From Neomesorhizobium albiziae (GTDB lineage Bacteria; Pseudomonadota; Alphaproteobacteria; Rhizobiales; Rhizobiaceae), in the NCBI RefSeq assembly GCF_900114255.1, contig NZ_FOSL01000020.1, positions 1 through 64,000 on the forward strand: 64,000 nt of DNA. Direction: 5' to 3'. Both the position numbers and the translations under genes were made by a program. The notes below the pieces were generated by a model. The model was not told the origin of the DNA. It worked only from the letters and a program-made list of their open reading frames with translations, and did not search any database. Below are positions 46,114-57,114 of this stretch, one piece after another; position 1 is the stretch's first letter, and each line of letters starts with the position of its first letter.

Positions 46114-46995
46114 TCAGCCGTGCGCGACCGGCGCTCCGGACGAAGCCCACACATAGACACAGGCGAACAGGAACAGCCAGACGACGTCGACGAAGTGCCA
46201 GTACCAGGCCGCCGCCTCGAAGCCGAAATGCTGCTTCGGCGTGAAGTCACCCCTCATCGCCCGCAGCAGGCAGACCAGCAGGAAGATGGTGCCGACGAAA
46301 ACGTGGAAACCGTGGAAGCCGGTCGCCATGTAGAAGGTCGCGCCGTAGATGGAATCCTTGAAGCCGAACGGCGCGTGCATGTACTCGTAGGCCTGCACCA
46401 TCGAGAACAGCACGCCGAGAGCCACCGTCAGCACCAGGCCCCAGACCAGGCCCTTGCGGTCGTCGTGCAGGAGGGCATGGTGCGCCCAGGTCACCGTGGT
46501 GCCGGACAAGAGAAGGATGATCGTGTTGTAGAGCGGCAGGTGGAAGGGATCGAGGACCTCGACGCCCTTCGGAGGCCAGACACCGCCGGTGAAGGCTTCG
46601 CGGGCATACTGCGCCGTTTCGTTGGGGAACAGACTGGCGTCGAAGAACGCCCAGAACCAGGCGACGAAGAACATCACCTCGGAGGCGATGAACATGATCA
46701 TGCCATAGCGCAGATGCAGCGACACGACCCGCGTATGGTGGCCTTCGTGGGCTTCCTTGATGGTGTCCGACCACCACGAATACATGGTGTAGAGCACGAT
46801 CGCGAGGCCGATGAAGAACAGCCACGGGTTGGCGAGGTTGATGCCGAAGAACGGGAAGTCGCCGGCCTTCAGATACTGCATCCAGGCAACGCCACCGATC
46901 GCCATGACGAGCGCACCCACCGAACCGATGAACGGCCACGGGCTTGGATCGATGATGTGATAGTCGTGCTGCGGTTTTGCGTGTGCGTCAGCCAT
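46114..46995 (-). CDS. ctaE: Cytochrome c oxidase subunit III
   Basis: 293 residues with seven membrane helices. The start MADAHAKPQHDYHIIDPSPW is typical, SEVMFFVAWFWAFFDASLFP carries the conserved Glu of helix III, and FHGFHVFVGTIFLLVCLLRA is the lipid-binding helix with His. It completes the aa3-type oxidase whose other subunits are CtaD and CtaC. It follows ctaG by one base. Confidence 0.97.
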   Translation of the reverse strand: MADAHAKPQHDYHIIDPSPWPFIGSVGALVMAIGGVAWMQYLKAGDFPFFGINLANPWLFFIGLAIVLYTMYSWWSDTIKEAHEGHHTRVVSLHLRYGMIMFIASEVMFFVAWFWAFFDASLFPNETAQYAREAFTGGVWPPKGVEVLDPFHLPLYNTIILLLSGTTVTWAHHALLHDDRKGLVWGLVLTVALGVLFSMVQAYEYMHAPFGFKDSIYGATFYMATGFHGFHVFVGTIFLLVCLLRAMRGDFTPKQHFGFEAAAWYWHFVDVVWLFLFACVYVWASSGAPVAHG

Positions 46996-46996
46996 G

Positions 46997-47620
46997 TCAG
47001 CCCCCGGTGGAGTTTGCTGGTGCTTTCCCGTCTTCCGCCTTTGGCGCGGTCGCCACCGGCTTTTCCCCCTCGATCGGGAAGAAGGTGTAGGAAAGCGTGA
47101 TCGTCTTGAGGTCCTTGAGTTCCGGCACGTCGACGATGTCGGGATCGACATAGAAGACGACCGGCATGTCGAGCGTTTCGCCCGGCTTCAGCGTGGTGTC
47201 GGTGAAGCAGAAGCACTCGACCTTGTTGAAATAGGCGCCCGCCATCTCGGGCGTGACGTTGAACGACGCACGGCCGTTGGTTGGCGTGTCGAAGATGTTC
47301 TTCGCCTTGTAGGAGATTTGCGTGGTCTCGCCGATCTTCATCGTGACGTCGCGCTGGACGGGCTGGAAGTCCCACGGCAGGCCGCCCGAAACATTTGCGT
47401 CGAAACGCACGGTGATTTCACGGTCGAGAACGCGGTCGGAATATTGCTCGACGCGCTGCGTGGTACCGCCGTAGCCGGTGACCTGGCAGAACATCGCGTA
47501 GAGCGGCACCGCGGCATACGCCATGCCGACCATGCCGGCGATGAACGCTAAGCAGGCGACGGCAACCGCGCGGTTGCTGCGCTCTTTCCCGGTTTCCGTC
47601 GAGGTCGGCTGGTCGCTCAT
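46997..47620 (-). CDS. ctaG: Cytochrome c oxidase assembly protein CtaG (Cox11 type)
   Basis: 207 residues. One N-terminal membrane helix precedes a periplasmic domain with the copper-binding CFCF motif ([15 protein letters not shown]) and [20 protein letters not shown] near the start. It delivers copper to the CuB site of subunit I. ATG 47620 is the family start. It sits between a small membrane-peptide gene and ctaE. Confidence 0.96.
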   Translation of the reverse strand: MSDQPTSTETGKERSNRAVAVACLAFIAGMVGMAYAAVPLYAMFCQVTGYGGTTQRVEQYSDRVLDREITVRFDANVSGGLPWDFQPVQRDVTMKIGETTQISYKAKNIFDTPTNGRASFNVTPEMAGAYFNKVECFCFTDTTLKPGETLDMPVVFYVDPDIVDVPELKDLKTITLSYTFFPIEGEKPVATAPKAEDGKAPANSTGG

Positions 47621-47630
47621 TATTGACGTC

Positions 47631-47774
47631 TCACATCGCCCGGTCGAACAACGCCGGGGCGAACTTCGCGATGCTGCCGAAATAGACGACGACCACAAAT
47701 GCCGCCAACGCCAGCGCGATGGCGATCGAGCGGCTGCGGCGCGCCTTCTTCTGGCTGTCGGTCAGTGTCACCAT
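47631..47774 (-). CDS. 47-residue single-helix membrane peptide of the cox operon
   Basis: An ATG at 47774 opens a 47-codon frame ([20 protein letters not shown], one hydrophobic helix with [12 protein letters not shown], ending LFDRAM) that stops at 47631, ten bases before ctaG. A basic N-terminus and one transmembrane helix give a type I or II peptide. It resembles the small CoxF-like proteins between ctaB and ctaG in other alphaproteobacteria. I expect a structural or assembly role in the oxidase, which is inference. It starts 18 bases after the ctaB stop. Confidence 0.8.
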   Translation of the reverse strand: MVTLTDSQKKARRSRSIAIALALAAFVVVVYFGSIAKFAPALFDRAM

Positions 47775-47792
47775 GTCTTCATCCCGCACTGG

Positions 47793-48737
47793 TCAGGCTC
47801 CCGCCAGCACCATCCAGCGGGCCACAAGGCTGTCCGCGAGATAGGCGGCGAAAATGCCGAAAAGATAGAGCAGCGAATAGGCAAACAACGCCTTCGCCGG
47901 ACGCATCCTGGCATCGCCGGCTGGCATCGCCAGCACCTTCCAGGCGTACCAGACGAAACCCACGCCAAGCGCCAGCGCGACGATGCCATAGGCAGCACTC
48001 GTATAGCCGAGCACCCAGGGCAGCACGCCGACAGGGGCCACCAGCAGCGCATAGGCAAAAATCTGCCGCTTCGTCGACGCGTGACCGGCGACATTCGGCA
48101 TCATCGGGATGCCGGCGCGGCCGTAATCTTCAGACTTGAACAGCGCAAGCGCCCAGAAATGCGGTGGCGTCCACAGGAAGATGATGAGGAACAGGATCAC
48201 GCTTTCGAGGCTGATCGTGCCGGTGGCCGCGGCCCAGCCGATCATCGGCGGGAATGCGCCGGCGGCGCCACCGATGACGATGTTCTGCGGCGTCGCCCGC
48301 TTCAGCCACATCGTATAGACGACCACGTAGAAGAAGATGGTGAAGGCAAGCATCGCCGCCGCCGGCCAGTTGACCAGTACGCCGAGCGTCAGCACCGAAA
48401 GCGCGGACAGCACCAGGCCGAAGGTCAGCGCTTCGCCGGGCTGCACGCGACCGGCCGGAATCGGCCGCGACGCCGTGCGCGACATCACCCGGTCGATGTC
48501 GGCGTCGTACCACATGTTGAGCGCACCGGAGGCGCCTGCCCCGACCGCGATGCTGAGGATCGCGATGATTGCGATCAGCGGATTGACGGCGACCGGCGTG
48601 GCGGCAAGTCCGACGAACGCCGTGAACACGACCAGCGACATGACACGCGGCTTCAGCAGGGCGAAGAAATCGCCCGCCGTCGCTTCCGACATGACTATGC
48701 CGGAATCGTCCAGTCGATTGTGGTGAACCACGGCCAT
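47793..48737 (-). CDS. ctaB: Protoheme IX farnesyltransferase (heme O synthase)
   Basis: 314 residues with nine membrane helices. It attaches farnesyl to heme b to make heme O, the precursor of heme a. [20 protein letters not shown] is the prenyl-diphosphate motif (D-x-x-x-D), and [14 protein letters not shown] with the following [11 protein letters not shown] is the second conserved loop. It lies between ctaD and the 47-residue peptide gene. Confidence 0.97.
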   Translation of the reverse strand: MAVVHHNRLDDSGIVMSEATAGDFFALLKPRVMSLVVFTAFVGLAATPVAVNPLIAIIAILSIAVGAGASGALNMWYDADIDRVMSRTASRPIPAGRVQPGEALTFGLVLSALSVLTLGVLVNWPAAAMLAFTIFFYVVVYTMWLKRATPQNIVIGGAAGAFPPMIGWAAATGTISLESVILFLIIFLWTPPHFWALALFKSEDYGRAGIPMMPNVAGHASTKRQIFAYALLVAPVGVLPWVLGYTSAAYGIVALALGVGFVWYAWKVLAMPAGDARMRPAKALFAYSLLYLFGIFAAYLADSLVARWMVLAGA

Positions 48738-48812
48738 GCGTACGAGTTCCAGTCTCTCCGTTTGGCCGAAGCCGCCGACAGGGCCGACGGCTTCGAAATC
48801 AATTCCTGCCGA

Positions 48813-50486
<1,674 letters not shown>

Positions 50487-50509
50487 TTATTCCTTCTCGG
50501 TCCGCGGCA

Positions 50510-51376
50510 TCAGTTGCCGGCGACCGCCACGTTCCGCTTGGCTTCGACTTCCGCCATAAGCGCCTTGTTGGCGCCGTTGAGGTCGGTCTTGGCCGCAGCG
50601 AACCAGGTGTTGTACTGCGCGTCGGAGACGACGCGGATGGCGATCGGCATGTAGGCGTGATCCTTGCCGCAAAGCTCGGAGCACTGGCCGTAGTAGAGAC
50701 CTTCCTTGCGCGCCTTGAACCAGATCTCATTGATGCGGCCGGGCACCGCGTCGGTCTTCACGCCGAACGCCGGCATGGCGAAGGCGTGCATCACGTCGCT
50801 TGCCGTCACCAGGACGCGCACGGTGGAATCGACCGGCACGACAACCTCGTTGTCGACGGCCAGAAGCCGCGGATAAACGCCACGATCCTCCTTGCCGGCG
50901 GCCGCACGGTCGCCGTCGGCAAGCATTGCCGAATTGAAAGAAAGCGGCTCCTCGACCTGATATTCATAGTCCCAGTTCCACTGGTTGCCGGTCGCCTTGA
51001 TAGTCAGCTTGGGCTCTTCCGGCGGCGTATACTGCGCCGTCAGCAGCTGGAAGGACGGGATTGCCAGGAACAGCAGCACCACGACCGGACCGACAGTCCA
51101 GATGACCTCGATCAGCGTGTTATGGCTGGTCCGCGACGGGGTCGGATTGGCGCTCGCGCGGTACTTGATGATGCACCAGGCAAGCAGCGCCAGCACCAGC
51201 AGTGTAATCGGAATGATGAACCAGAGCGTATAGCGCTCGAACCACTCGATCTGTTCCATGATATCGGTGGCGGCTTCCTGGAAGCGCCACTGCCACGGCG
51301 TCGGCTGATCAGCAAATGCTGTGGCGGTCGTGAAGAACGCGGCCAGAGCAGTTGCGCCCGCAAAAAATTTCCTCAT
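50510..51376 (-). CDS. ctaC: Cytochrome c oxidase subunit II
   Basis: 288 residues. A signal peptide (AFADQP junction), two membrane helices (about 48-70 and 92-112) and a periplasmic cupredoxin domain. CuA ligands are His197 (SDVMHAFAMPAFG) and GQCSELCGKDHAYMP. WNWDYEY is the aromatic patch that takes electrons from cytochrome c. It is the first gene of the cox operon. Confidence 0.97.
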   Translation of the reverse strand: MRKFFAGATALAAFFTTATAFADQPTPWQWRFQEAATDIMEQIEWFERYTLWFIIPITLLVLALLAWCIIKYRASANPTPSRTSHNTLIEVIWTVGPVVVLLFLAIPSFQLLTAQYTPPEEPKLTIKATGNQWNWDYEYQVEEPLSFNSAMLADGDRAAAGKEDRGVYPRLLAVDNEVVVPVDSTVRVLVTASDVMHAFAMPAFGVKTDAVPGRINEIWFKARKEGLYYGQCSELCGKDHAYMPIAIRVVSDAQYNTWFAAAKTDLNGANKALMAEVEAKRNVAVAGN

Positions 51377-51755
51377 CGCCCTCTTCTTCTCCCAATTCAC
51401 CGCGGTAAAGCGTGCCCGCGAACGTGGAACGACGCCGGAACGGGAATCCCGGAGCCTGTTGGGGCGTTCAAACCATACTCTCTTTCCGACCGCAAGAAAG
51501 GAGCGGCGGAAACTGTGCGGCATTTTTGCGCGCAAAGGACGGCGCCAGGTAAGCATCATTGCGGCGCTGATGTGCAGCCGAGCGCGCCGGGCAAAGGGCA
51601 CGAGGTTTTGGAGATACAGGCGCTCGTCGCAATTCAGGCGGATTTTCATGACGAATGTCGTGGAAACTCGCCAATTCAGCAGGCTTCCACAACCTGCCTG
51701 TTCTTTTACTTGCCAAGGTCGCGGTCTAGAGTGCCGTGATTCGCACGGAGCCACC
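51377..51755. other. Intergenic region ctaC / ialB
   Basis: 379 bases between divergent genes. It must contain the cox operon promoter and the ialB promoter. An AT-rich stretch around 51655-51720 lies at promoter distance from ialB. I see no small gene, repeat or terminator that I would support. Confidence 0.4.
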
Positions 51756-52280
51756 ATGGAATTCAGGCTTTTCAATTCGAGGACAGCGTTCCTTGTCCTT
51801 GCCGCTACTTTCGGGCTGGCGCTCCCGTCTGCTGCGCAGCAACCGCAGCAGAGCGGAACGGTCAAGTCGACGCATGGCGCCTGGTCGATCATCTGCGACA
51901 CGCCGGCCGGCGCAACCGCCGAGCAGTGCGCGATGATGCAGAACGTCGTCGCCGAGGACCGCCCGGAAATCGGCCTGTCGGTCGTCGTGCTGCGCACCGC
52001 CGACAACAAGGCGGAAATCCTGCGCGTGCTGGCGCCGCTCGGGGTCCTGTTGCCGAACGGGCTTGGACTGAATGTCGACGGCAAGGATATCGGCCGCGCC
52101 TATTTCGTGCGCTGCTTCCAGGACGGCTGCTACGCCGAGGTCATTCTCGAAAAGCCGCTGCTCGACACGCTGAAGACCGGCAAGGCCGCCACCTTCATCG
52201 TCTTCCAGACGCCGGAGGAAGGCGTCGGCATCCCGGTCGACCTCAAGGGTTTCGGCGAAGGTTTCGCAGCACTTCCCTGA
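51756..52280 (+). CDS. Invasion-associated locus B (IalB) family exported protein
   Basis: 174 residues. A signal peptide ends near PSAAQQ. The mature domain has HGAWSIICDTP, an AMMQN segment and CFQDGCYAEV, in which the paired cysteines are characteristic of IalB. The family is named after Bartonella but is common in free-living rhizobia, so it implies no virulence. It stands alone. Confidence 0.92.
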   Translation: MEFRLFNSRTAFLVLAATFGLALPSAAQQPQQSGTVKSTHGAWSIICDTPAGATAEQCAMMQNVVAEDRPEIGLSVVVLRTADNKAEILRVLAPLGVLLPNGLGLNVDGKDIGRAYFVRCFQDGCYAEVILEKPLLDTLKTGKAATFIVFQTPEEGVGIPVDLKGFGEGFAALP

Positions 52281-52355
52281 TCCGTCCTTGTTCCATCCAT
52301 TGCCGAATGGAGCTTGCGCGCCTACATCGGTGCTGAGATTTTTGCGGCATTGAGA

Positions 52356-53780
52356 ATGGACGCTTCGATGGACAGCCTGCTCAAGCAATTCGATATTTCC
52401 GACGATCGTATCCGCCGCATCGTGGCCGAGACGATCGAGGGCGCCGACGACGGCGAACTTTACCTCGAATCGAGCCAGAGCGAATCGCTGGTCTTCGACA
52501 ATGGCCGCCTGAAGACCGCTAATTTCAATACCGACCAGGGGTTCGGCCTGCGCGCCGTCGCCGGCGAGGCGACCGGCTACGCGCATTCCAGTGAACTGTC
52601 CGAGGCGGCGCTGTTGCGCGCGTCAGGCGCGGTTTCAGCCGTCAAGGGCGGTTATTCCGGCACGCTCGCCGCCGCACCCGCACGCACCAACCGCCATCTC
52701 TATGGCGAGGAAAACCCCATCGCTTCGCCCTCCTTCGAGGAAAAGGCGAAGCTGCTGCAGGAAATCGATGCGTTCCTGCGCAACAAGGATCCGAGGGTGC
52801 GCCAGGTGACGGCGTCGCTCGCGTCTTCGTGGCAGCATGTCGAGATCCTGCGCGCCGACGGCCAGGCGGTGCGCGACGTGCGCCCGCTGGTGCGCATGAA
52901 TGTTTCGGTGGTCGTCGGCGACGGCGACCGCCAGGAAACCGGCTCCTATGGCATGGGCGGGCGCAAGGGTTTCGGCGAATTCGTGGCCGAGGACAGCTGG
53001 AAGTTCGCCGCCGACGAGGCGTTGCGCCAGGCGCTGGTCAACCTCCAGGCGATCCCAGCGCCTGCCGGCACGTTCGATATCGTGCTGTCCTCCGGGTGGC
53101 CGGGGGTCATGCTGCACGAGGCCGTCGGCCACGGGCTGGAGGGCGACTTCAACCGCAAGAAGACCTCCGCCTTCGCCGGCCTGATGGGCCAGCAGGTGGC
53201 TTCGAAGGGCGTCACCGTGGTGGACGACGGCACGATCAGCGAACGGCGCGGCTCGCTCACCGTCGACGACGAGGGCACGCCGACCAACCGCACGGTGCTG
53301 ATCGATGACGGCAGACTGGTCGGCTACATGCAGGACCGCCAGAACGCTCGGCTGATGGGCATGGCGGCCACCGGCAACGGCCGCCGCGAATCCTACGCGC
53401 ACCAGCCGATGCCGCGCATGACCAACACCTACATGACCGCCGGCGACATGGACCCGGCCGAAATCATCGCCTCGGTGCAGAACGGCATCTATGCCGTCTC
53501 ATTTGGCGGCGGCCAGGTCGACATCACATCGGGCAAATTCGTGTTCGGCTGCACCGAAGCCTACATGATCGAAAACGGCAAGGTGACCCAGCCGATCAAG
53601 GGCGCCATGCTGATCGGCAACGGGCCGGACGCCATGCACCGGGTCACCATGGTCGGCAACGACATGAAACTCGACACCGGCATCGGCATGTGCGGCAAGG
53701 CCGGACAGGGCGTGCCGGTCGGCGTCGGCCAGCCGCATCTGCGCATGAACCAGATGACGGTCGGCGGCACGCGGGCCTGA
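52356..53780 (+). CDS. tldD: Metalloprotease TldD
   Basis: 474 residues. TldD pairs with TldE(PmbA) to degrade unfolded peptides and mature small modified peptides. The zinc site HEAVGHGLEGDF (HExxxH with the following Asp) is present, as are the TldD end motif GKAGQGVPVGVGQPHLR and CTEAYMIENGK. ATG 52368 is also possible. The partner tldE is not in the window. Confidence 0.96.
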   Translation: MDASMDSLLKQFDISDDRIRRIVAETIEGADDGELYLESSQSESLVFDNGRLKTANFNTDQGFGLRAVAGEATGYAHSSELSEAALLRASGAVSAVKGGYSGTLAAAPARTNRHLYGEENPIASPSFEEKAKLLQEIDAFLRNKDPRVRQVTASLASSWQHVEILRADGQAVRDVRPLVRMNVSVVVGDGDRQETGSYGMGGRKGFGEFVAEDSWKFAADEALRQALVNLQAIPAPAGTFDIVLSSGWPGVMLHEAVGHGLEGDFNRKKTSAFAGLMGQQVASKGVTVVDDGTISERRGSLTVDDEGTPTNRTVLIDDGRLVGYMQDRQNARLMGMAATGNGRRESYAHQPMPRMTNTYMTAGDMDPAEIIASVQNGIYAVSFGGGQVDITSGKFVFGCTEAYMIENGKVTQPIKGAMLIGNGPDAMHRVTMVGNDMKLDTGIGMCGKAGQGVPVGVGQPHLRMNQMTVGGTRA

Positions 53781-53826
53781 TGCCCGGTTCCTCGAAAGCG
53801 GTTCCCCGCCTCTCGCGATCAATGCT

Positions 53827-53870
53827 CTACAGCGCGTCTCGCCGAATGGGATTCGGCGGCCGCGCTGTAG
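53827..53870. repeat. Nested inverted repeat after tldD
   Basis: CTACAGCGC (53827-53835) pairs with GCGCTGTAG (53862-53870), and inside it CGCCGAAT (53840-53847) pairs with ATTCGGCG (53851-53858), with a GGG loop. It lies 47 bases after tldD. No T-run follows, so it is more likely a dispersed palindromic repeat than an intrinsic terminator. Confidence 0.6.
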
Positions 53871-53879
53871 CTTCAGTTG

Positions 53880-53926
53880 TGCATGTCGTTTGTCCCGAAA
53901 CCGATGACACTTTCGGGCGACATGCA
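53880..53926. repeat. Second nested inverted repeat after tldD
   Basis: TGCATGTCG (53880-53888) pairs with CGACATGCA (53918-53926), and CCCGAAA (53894-53900) with TTTCGGG (53911-53917), around a ten-base loop. It follows the previous palindrome by nine bases. A GCATGTCG/CCCGAAA repeat of this design is common in rhizobial intergenic spaces. Confidence 0.6.
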
Positions 53927-53962
53927 TTAGATAGCCCCCAGTGATTCCACCGGGAGGCTGAA

Positions 53963-54355
53963 ATGAACCCGCCACCGCCGCTGATCGACCAGCGCTTCGT
54001 CGCCGGTTTCCTGCTCGGCCCGCTGCTTGGTGCAATTCTGCATGCGGCGATCGCCGGCGTTTTTGCGGGCACCGGCACGCACGGCTTCTTCTATTACCTC
54101 GCAACCTCGCTTGCCTATGGCTACGCCACCAGCCTGTTCCTGCTTTTGCCGGCATTCCTGGTCCTCAGGCACTACCGGCTCGATCTCTGGCCGCTGTGCG
54201 TGGCTGTCGGCCTGGCCACCGGCTACGTCTTCTATCTCGCCGTCTTCCGTGCGCCGACGTCGTCATCCAACATGAGCTCGCTGCTCCTGTTCGGCATAAT
54301 GCCGTTCCTGTTCATCGCCTGCTCCATCCGCCTGATCGCCGGCCGGCGCGCTTGA
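53963..54355 (+). CDS. Small polytopic membrane protein of unknown function
   Basis: 130 residues with four hydrophobic helices (about 10-32, 40-64, 70-92, 103-125) and an exposed APTSSSNMSS loop. GGGAGG precedes the ATG by a good distance. No family recognised. It overlaps the sirtuin gene by TTGA, so the two are co-expressed. Confidence 0.75.
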   Translation: MNPPPPLIDQRFVAGFLLGPLLGAILHAAIAGVFAGTGTHGFFYYLATSLAYGYATSLFLLLPAFLVLRHYRLDLWPLCVAVGLATGYVFYLAVFRAPTSSSNMSSLLLFGIMPFLFIACSIRLIAGRRA

Positions 54356-55059
54356 GCAAATTCCGACGGATCGTCATCCTCACCGGCGCGGGCATTTCGG
54401 CCGAATCCGGCGTCGACACGTTTCGCGACAAGGACGGCATCTGGTCGAAGGTCGACTACCGCGACGTGGCGACACCACAAGGTTTCCACCGAAACCCCGC
54501 GCTGGTTCACGAATTCTACAACGAGCGCCGCCGTCGCATGGCCGACGTGCAACCGAACGCGGCGCATATCGCACTGGCGCGGCTGGAGCGTGAATTTGCC
54601 GGCGATTTCCTGCTGGTTACGCAAAACATCGATGATCTGCACGAGCGCGCCGGCTCGCGAAAGCTGGTTCACATGCACGGCGAGCTGGCCGGGGCATGGT
54701 GCACCAATTGCGGCACCCGATGCGAATGGCATGACGACCTTTCCACCAGAGTTCCCTGCCTCGCCTGTCACGTCGCCGGTTTCATGCGCCCCGATGTCGT
54801 CTGGTTCGGCGAATTCCCCTCCCGGATGGACGAAATCGAAACCTCGATCGGCGCCTGCGACCTGTTCGTCTCCATCGGCACCAGCGGTAATGTCTATCCC
54901 GCCGCAGGCTTCGTCGAAGAAGCGCGCAACGCTGGCGCCCATACAGTTGAGCTCAATCTCGAACCGTCCGAAGGGCACAATCTGTTTGCCGAAGCCGAAC
55001 ACGGCAGGGCGACCGAAATCGTACCCGCCTTTGTCGAACGGCTGCTTGGCAAGGGGTAG
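54352..55059 (+). CDS. cobB: NAD-dependent protein deacylase (sirtuin, CobB type)
   Basis: 235 residues starting at a TTG that overlaps the previous stop. ILTGAGISAESGVDTFRDKDG binds NAD, TQNIDDLHERAGS and HMHGEL hold the Asn-Ile-Asp triad and the catalytic His, and CTNCGTRCEW with CLAC forms the zinc finger. The Tyr and Arg of the class III motif (FHRNPALVHEFYNERRR region) suggest desuccinylase-like activity, as in E. coli CobB. Confidence 0.94.
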   Translation: MSKFRRIVILTGAGISAESGVDTFRDKDGIWSKVDYRDVATPQGFHRNPALVHEFYNERRRRMADVQPNAAHIALARLEREFAGDFLLVTQNIDDLHERAGSRKLVHMHGELAGAWCTNCGTRCEWHDDLSTRVPCLACHVAGFMRPDVVWFGEFPSRMDEIETSIGACDLFVSIGTSGNVYPAAGFVEEARNAGAHTVELNLEPSEGHNLFAEAEHGRATEIVPAFVERLLGKG

Positions 55060-55065
55060 AGCCGG

Positions 55066-56307
55066 CTACCGCCGCTTCCGCGGCTTCTCCAGCAGCGCCA
55101 CGGCCTCGACATGCGGCGACCACAGGAACTGGTCGATGGGCGTCACGCTTTTCAGCTTGTAGCCGCCCTCCATCAATATTTTCAGGTCGCGCGCCAGCGT
55201 TACCGGATTGCAGGAAACGGCGGCGACAAGCGGTACGTCCGAGCGGGCGAGTTGCTTCGACTGGTCCTCGGCGCCGGCGCGCGGCGGGTCGAACACCACG
55301 CCGTCGAACGCATTGAGCTCCTTGAAGGTGAGAGGGCGGCGGAAAAGATCGCGCTTTTCCGCGGTGATACGTTTTACACCCGATGCGAAACGGAAACCGC
55401 GATCGAGTGCTGCCAATGCCGCTGCGTCGCCTTCCACGGCGTGGATTTCCGATTTTTTCGCCAGCCGCAGTGCGAATGCGCCGGCGCCTGCAAAGAGGTC
55501 AGCGACCTTCTTGGCCTTGCCGAGATGGCCGGCGACAAGATCCGCCATCACCGCTTCGGCGGACGCCACCGCCTGCAGGAAACCGCCGGGCGGCGGGAAA
55601 ACCGAAACGTCGCCGAAAAGGATCGTCGGCTTCCTCGGCTCGACGATGATCTCGCCGTCGACGGAAAGCCGCGAAAAACCTTCGCGGATGACAAAATCCG
55701 ACGCCAGGGTTCGCGCATTGTCGGCGAGCTTTCCCGATTCGGCCGCCGCGATGTCGAGGCCGGAAGCGGTCTGCGTCACCGTCAGGTGGAATGGCTTCGG
55801 CGTCTTGCAGATCAGTCCGGCCAGCATTTTGAGCCGGCCCAGCGCCGCGACGATCTCCGGCACGGCGATCGGGCATTCCTCGATGTCGACGATGGTGTGG
55901 GAATGGGCGCGGTTATAGCCGAGCAGCATGCCCGTCTCGGTGCGGCGGGCAGAAAGGGTGACGCGCCGGCGCGACGCAGGCTGGCATGGAACGGTTGCGG
56001 CGACATCAACCTCGATGCGCTCGCGCTTCAGCGAGTCGACGACCTTGGCGCGCTTCCAGTCGTTATAGGCGGCAGGCTCCAGGTGCTGCACGGCGCAGCC
56101 GCCGCACTCGCCGAAATGCCGACAGGCCGGCTCCACCCTCAGCGGCGACGGTTCCAGCACGGCCATCAGCGTCGCACGATCCTTCTCGCGCGCCGCGGTG
56201 ACCACTTCGCCCGGCAGTGTGAAAGGCACGAAGACCGGCCCGGTTTCGGTGTTGGCAATGCCGTCACCCTGCCCGCCAAGCCGGTCGATTGCGAAACGTG
56301 TGTTCAT
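55066..56307 (-). CDS. RNA m5U methyltransferase (TrmA/RumA family)
   Basis: 413 residues. A TRAM-like N-terminal part (RLGGQGDGIA) is followed by an iron-sulfur site CRHFGECGGCAVQHL, then a SAM domain with DLFAGAGAFALRLAKK, VVFDPPRAGAEDQ and the catalytic Cys in VAAVSCNPVTLARD. This is the RlmD/RumA group that methylates U1939 or a nearby U of 23S rRNA. It overlaps tlyA and both are rRNA methyltransferases. Confidence 0.93.
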   Translation of the reverse strand: MNTRFAIDRLGGQGDGIANTETGPVFVPFTLPGEVVTAAREKDRATLMAVLEPSPLRVEPACRHFGECGGCAVQHLEPAAYNDWKRAKVVDSLKRERIEVDVAATVPCQPASRRRVTLSARRTETGMLLGYNRAHSHTIVDIEECPIAVPEIVAALGRLKMLAGLICKTPKPFHLTVTQTASGLDIAAAESGKLADNARTLASDFVIREGFSRLSVDGEIIVEPRKPTILFGDVSVFPPPGGFLQAVASAEAVMADLVAGHLGKAKKVADLFAGAGAFALRLAKKSEIHAVEGDAAALAALDRGFRFASGVKRITAEKRDLFRRPLTFKELNAFDGVVFDPPRAGAEDQSKQLARSDVPLVAAVSCNPVTLARDLKILMEGGYKLKSVTPIDQFLWSPHVEAVALLEKPRKRR

Positions 56308-57068
56308 CGATCCTTCACTCCGGCCAGCAGAAATTCGCGGTTTCCGTCGCCGCCCTCGATCGGCGAGGCAACGGTGCCTACGGCGCGCCACCCTGGAAAG
56401 GCATCGAGCCAACGCCTGCGCTCCTCGGCGATCCGATCCGCGTCGGCGGGGTCGCGCAACAGCCCGCCCTTGCCGATGGCTTCACGCCCGGCCTCGAACT
56501 GCGGCTTGACCAGAAACACCCCCCTCGCATCCGGCGCCGCGAGCCCGAGTGCCGGCGGCAAGGCCAGCTTCAGCGAAATGAAACTCACGTCCGAGACCAG
56601 AAAGTCCGGCCTTGTTTCCCCTATGTTTTCCACCGTCAGGTCGCGTGCGTTCAGGCCTTCGATGCAGGTTACGCGGCGGTCGGCTTTCAACGCCGCGTCC
56701 AACTGTGCGTGGCCGACATCGATCGCGACGACATGTGCCGCGCCCCGCTCCAGCAGCACCTGGGTAAAACCGCCGGTCGAGGCGCCGATGTCGAGCGCAT
56801 GGCAGCCAGCGGGATCGAAGCCGAAATGGTCGAGACCGGCGATCAGCTTCAGCGCTGCCCGCGACACATAGGCTTGCGCGGGATCGTCGACAGCGATCGA
56901 CGCCGTCGCCGCAACTGCCTGCCCGGGCTTGGCGGCGGCGCGGCCGTCGACCGTGACTGTGCCGCGCTCGATGGCGTCGCGGGCGCGCGAACGGCTGGCA
57001 AAGAGGCCGCGGCTGACGAGCAGTTCGTCAAGCCGCAAACGTTCCTGTCCGGATTGGCTGGTTTTCAT
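56304..57068 (-). CDS. tlyA: TlyA-type rRNA 2'-O-methyltransferase (hemolysin family)
   Basis: 254 residues. An S4 RNA-binding domain (RLDELLVSRGLFASRSRARD) precedes an FtsJ-like SAM domain with ALDIGASTGGFTQVLLERG and the catalytic K-D-K-E set (LVSDVSFISL, FLVKPQFEAG). TlyA methylates C1409 of 16S and sometimes C1920 of 23S rRNA. It ends overlapping the RumA-type gene. Confidence 0.94.
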   Translation of the reverse strand: MKTSQSGQERLRLDELLVSRGLFASRSRARDAIERGTVTVDGRAAAKPGQAVAATASIAVDDPAQAYVSRAALKLIAGLDHFGFDPAGCHALDIGASTGGFTQVLLERGAAHVVAIDVGHAQLDAALKADRRVTCIEGLNARDLTVENIGETRPDFLVSDVSFISLKLALPPALGLAAPDARGVFLVKPQFEAGREAIGKGGLLRDPADADRIAEERRRWLDAFPGWRAVGTVASPIEGGDGNREFLLAGVKDR

Positions 57069-57114
57069 CGGCCTTCATTGGCGAAAGCCCGCACCGAATG
57101 CAACAAGGCGGCCT

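Noticed and set aside
45403-47100. 565-codon + strand frame opposite the L,D-transpeptidase and ctaE
   Set aside because: Shadow of the minus-strand genes with no family motif.
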